A stretch of DNA of 64,000 bases from NCBI RefSeq assembly GCF_030503435.1, contig NZ_JAUKPO010000007.1, forward strand, positions 186,001 to 250,000, written 5' to 3'. The notes below the pieces were generated by a model. It was given only the letters and a program-made list of their open reading frames with translations. It was not told the DNA's origin and made no database searches. Below, one piece after another: positions 63,440 to 64,000 of this stretch. The DNA comes from Rhodocytophaga aerolata. Lineage in GTDB: Bacteria > Bacteroidota > Bacteroidia > Cytophagales > 172606-1. Position 1 is the first letter of the stretch; each line of letters opens with the position of its first letter. A program made the position numbers and the translations under genes.

Positions 63440-63925
63440 CTACTCTTTTGCGGAAGGATATATTTTCAACTCCTTATATCCACTTACTGTATCATGTTCT
63501 CTTGCAAAGCGGTAGTCTGGCATAATTCCTATAATAATTTCAGCCGTAGTATATATTTGGCTGCCTTCTACCAGGTGTCCACCAATAGTTACTCCGGTAG
63601 AGTCAGCCAGCGAAACGTGCAGATGTGATCCCTCTGTAGATAAGATGCCTACCAAAGAGACGATTTCCATTTTTTGCGGGTACACTTTATACTCTGACTG
63701 GTTTGCTAAACGTAATGTGCTTTGCTGAAGACTTCCTACACAAGTTAGGATACAGGCAGCTTTAATAGCATGGGCCTCTGTAAATTTTTGTAATTCAAGT
63801 TTTAAATCTTGGCCGGGGTGCAGACGTAGCGCATACGTTTGCATAGTAGATGGCTGAAAGGCGGGAGTAGTCATAGAACAGGCAGTGAGGATAAACAAAG
63901 CTATACTAATCAATATCTTTTGCAT
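63440..63925 (-). CDS. PPC (DUF296) domain lipoprotein
   Basis: A 161-residue protein with a lipoprotein signal (SIALFILTAC, lipobox Cys16) and a PPC/DUF296 domain (about residues 29-150). The domain shows YALRLHPGQDLKLELQKF, AACILTCVGSLQQSTLRLA, VSLVGILSTEGSHLHVSLAD and GVTIGGHLVEGSQIYTTAEI. The conserved histidines of the family (HLH and GGHL) are present and may bind a metal. In plants PPC domains accompany AT-hooks in DNA-binding proteins. Here the export signal places the protein outside the cytoplasm, so DNA binding is unlikely. Its ATG overlaps the upstream gene's stop codon by one base. Confidence 0.82.
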   Translation of the reverse strand: MQKILISIALFILTACSMTTPAFQPSTMQTYALRLHPGQDLKLELQKFTEAHAIKAACILTCVGSLQQSTLRLANQSEYKVYPQKMEIVSLVGILSTEGSHLHVSLADSTGVTIGGHLVEGSQIYTTAEIIIGIMPDYRFAREHDTVSGYKELKIYPSAKE

Positions 63926-64000
63926 CAGTTGCTATAATAGTGGATAGCTTCTTTAATTTCTGCTAACGAAAGTTTCTGGTCATACACTGGATTTCCTATT
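63925..64000 (-). CDS. 3' end of an unidentified gene (possibly DUF433-like)
   Basis: Only the last 24 codons lie in the window, reading IGNPVYDQKLSLAEIKEAIH then YYSN and a TGA stop that shares one base with the ATG of the PPC lipoprotein gene. The closing LSLAEIKEAIHYY resembles the C-terminus of DUF433 proteins (antitoxin-like, winged helix), but the fragment is too short for a firm call. The one-base overlap indicates an operon with the lipoprotein gene. Confidence 0.45.
   Translation of the reverse strand, partial: IGNPVYDQKLSLAEIKEAIHYYSN

Overview
The window reads as a chromosomal segment of a Bacteroidota bacterium, most likely a member of the Cytophagales (inference). Evidence: Bacteroidota-typical families (DUF4270 lipoprotein, DUF6526, propeller histidine kinase, bacterial GGGP synthase, a one-domain glycogen synthase next to panC), promoter-like TAnnTTTG boxes upstream of several genes, almost no Shine-Dalgarno sequences, and AT-rich gaps around moderately AT-rich genes. 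I see no rRNA, tRNA, CRISPR array, insertion sequence or prophage. Nearly everything looks vertically inherited.

Layout. 0.3-9.5 kb: mixed housekeeping and stress genes (TlpA thioredoxin, YajQ, HDAC-family deacetylase, methylglyoxal synthase, methyltransferase, ApaG, uracil-DNA glycosylase) and a large propeller sensor kinase. 9.9-11.8 kb: a TetR regulator and a FabF-type ketoacyl synthase, each preceded by the same palindromic operator. 11.9-18.8 kb: a molybdenum-cofactor island (moeA, fused moaC-moaB, moaA, moaE, moeB-rhodanese, moaD) facing a CstB-like persulfide dioxygenase/rhodanese. 18.9-30.7 kb: a fused M1 peptidase, DbpA-like helicase, RluB-like pseudouridine synthase, ScpB, DksA-like protein, two small envelope proteins, GGGP synthase, an AraC regulator and an acyl-CoA dehydrogenase. 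30.9-33.5 kb: an operon panD - flippase-like - hldE2-like - Zn peptidase.

33.7-46.3 kb is the most distinctive region: eleven co-oriented minus-strand genes forming one chemotaxis operon. In transcription order they are a HAMP-GAF-PAS sensor without output domain, a candidate CheZ-like phosphatase, a STAS protein, CheY, CheA, CheW, an MCP, CheR, a histidine-kinase-like protein whose phospho-acceptor His is Asn, CheD and CheB. Several members keep a known fold but lack the residue that normally carries the phosphate. This looks like a modified Che pathway with extra non-catalytic adaptors.

46.9-53.7 kb: panC, divergent from a half-length glycogen synthase overlapping a DUF4270 lipoprotein, then glmS, an outer-membrane-type protein with a lysine-rich tail and a SET-domain protein. 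53.7-54.5 kb is the longest gene-free stretch. 54.5-64 kb: AsmA-like protein, peptide deformylase, YqgF/RuvX, a ScdA/YtfE-like hemerythrin protein, S41 protease, homogentisate dioxygenase, a LURP-one-like protein, a PPC/DUF296 lipoprotein and the 3' end of one more gene.

Most promising leads: the modified chemotaxis operon (Asn57 pseudo-kinase and CheZ-like candidate), the paired TetR/FabF operators, a long inverted repeat enclosing the M1 peptidase start codon, and a mirrored 12-bp element in the leaders of divergent moaD and the cstB-like gene.
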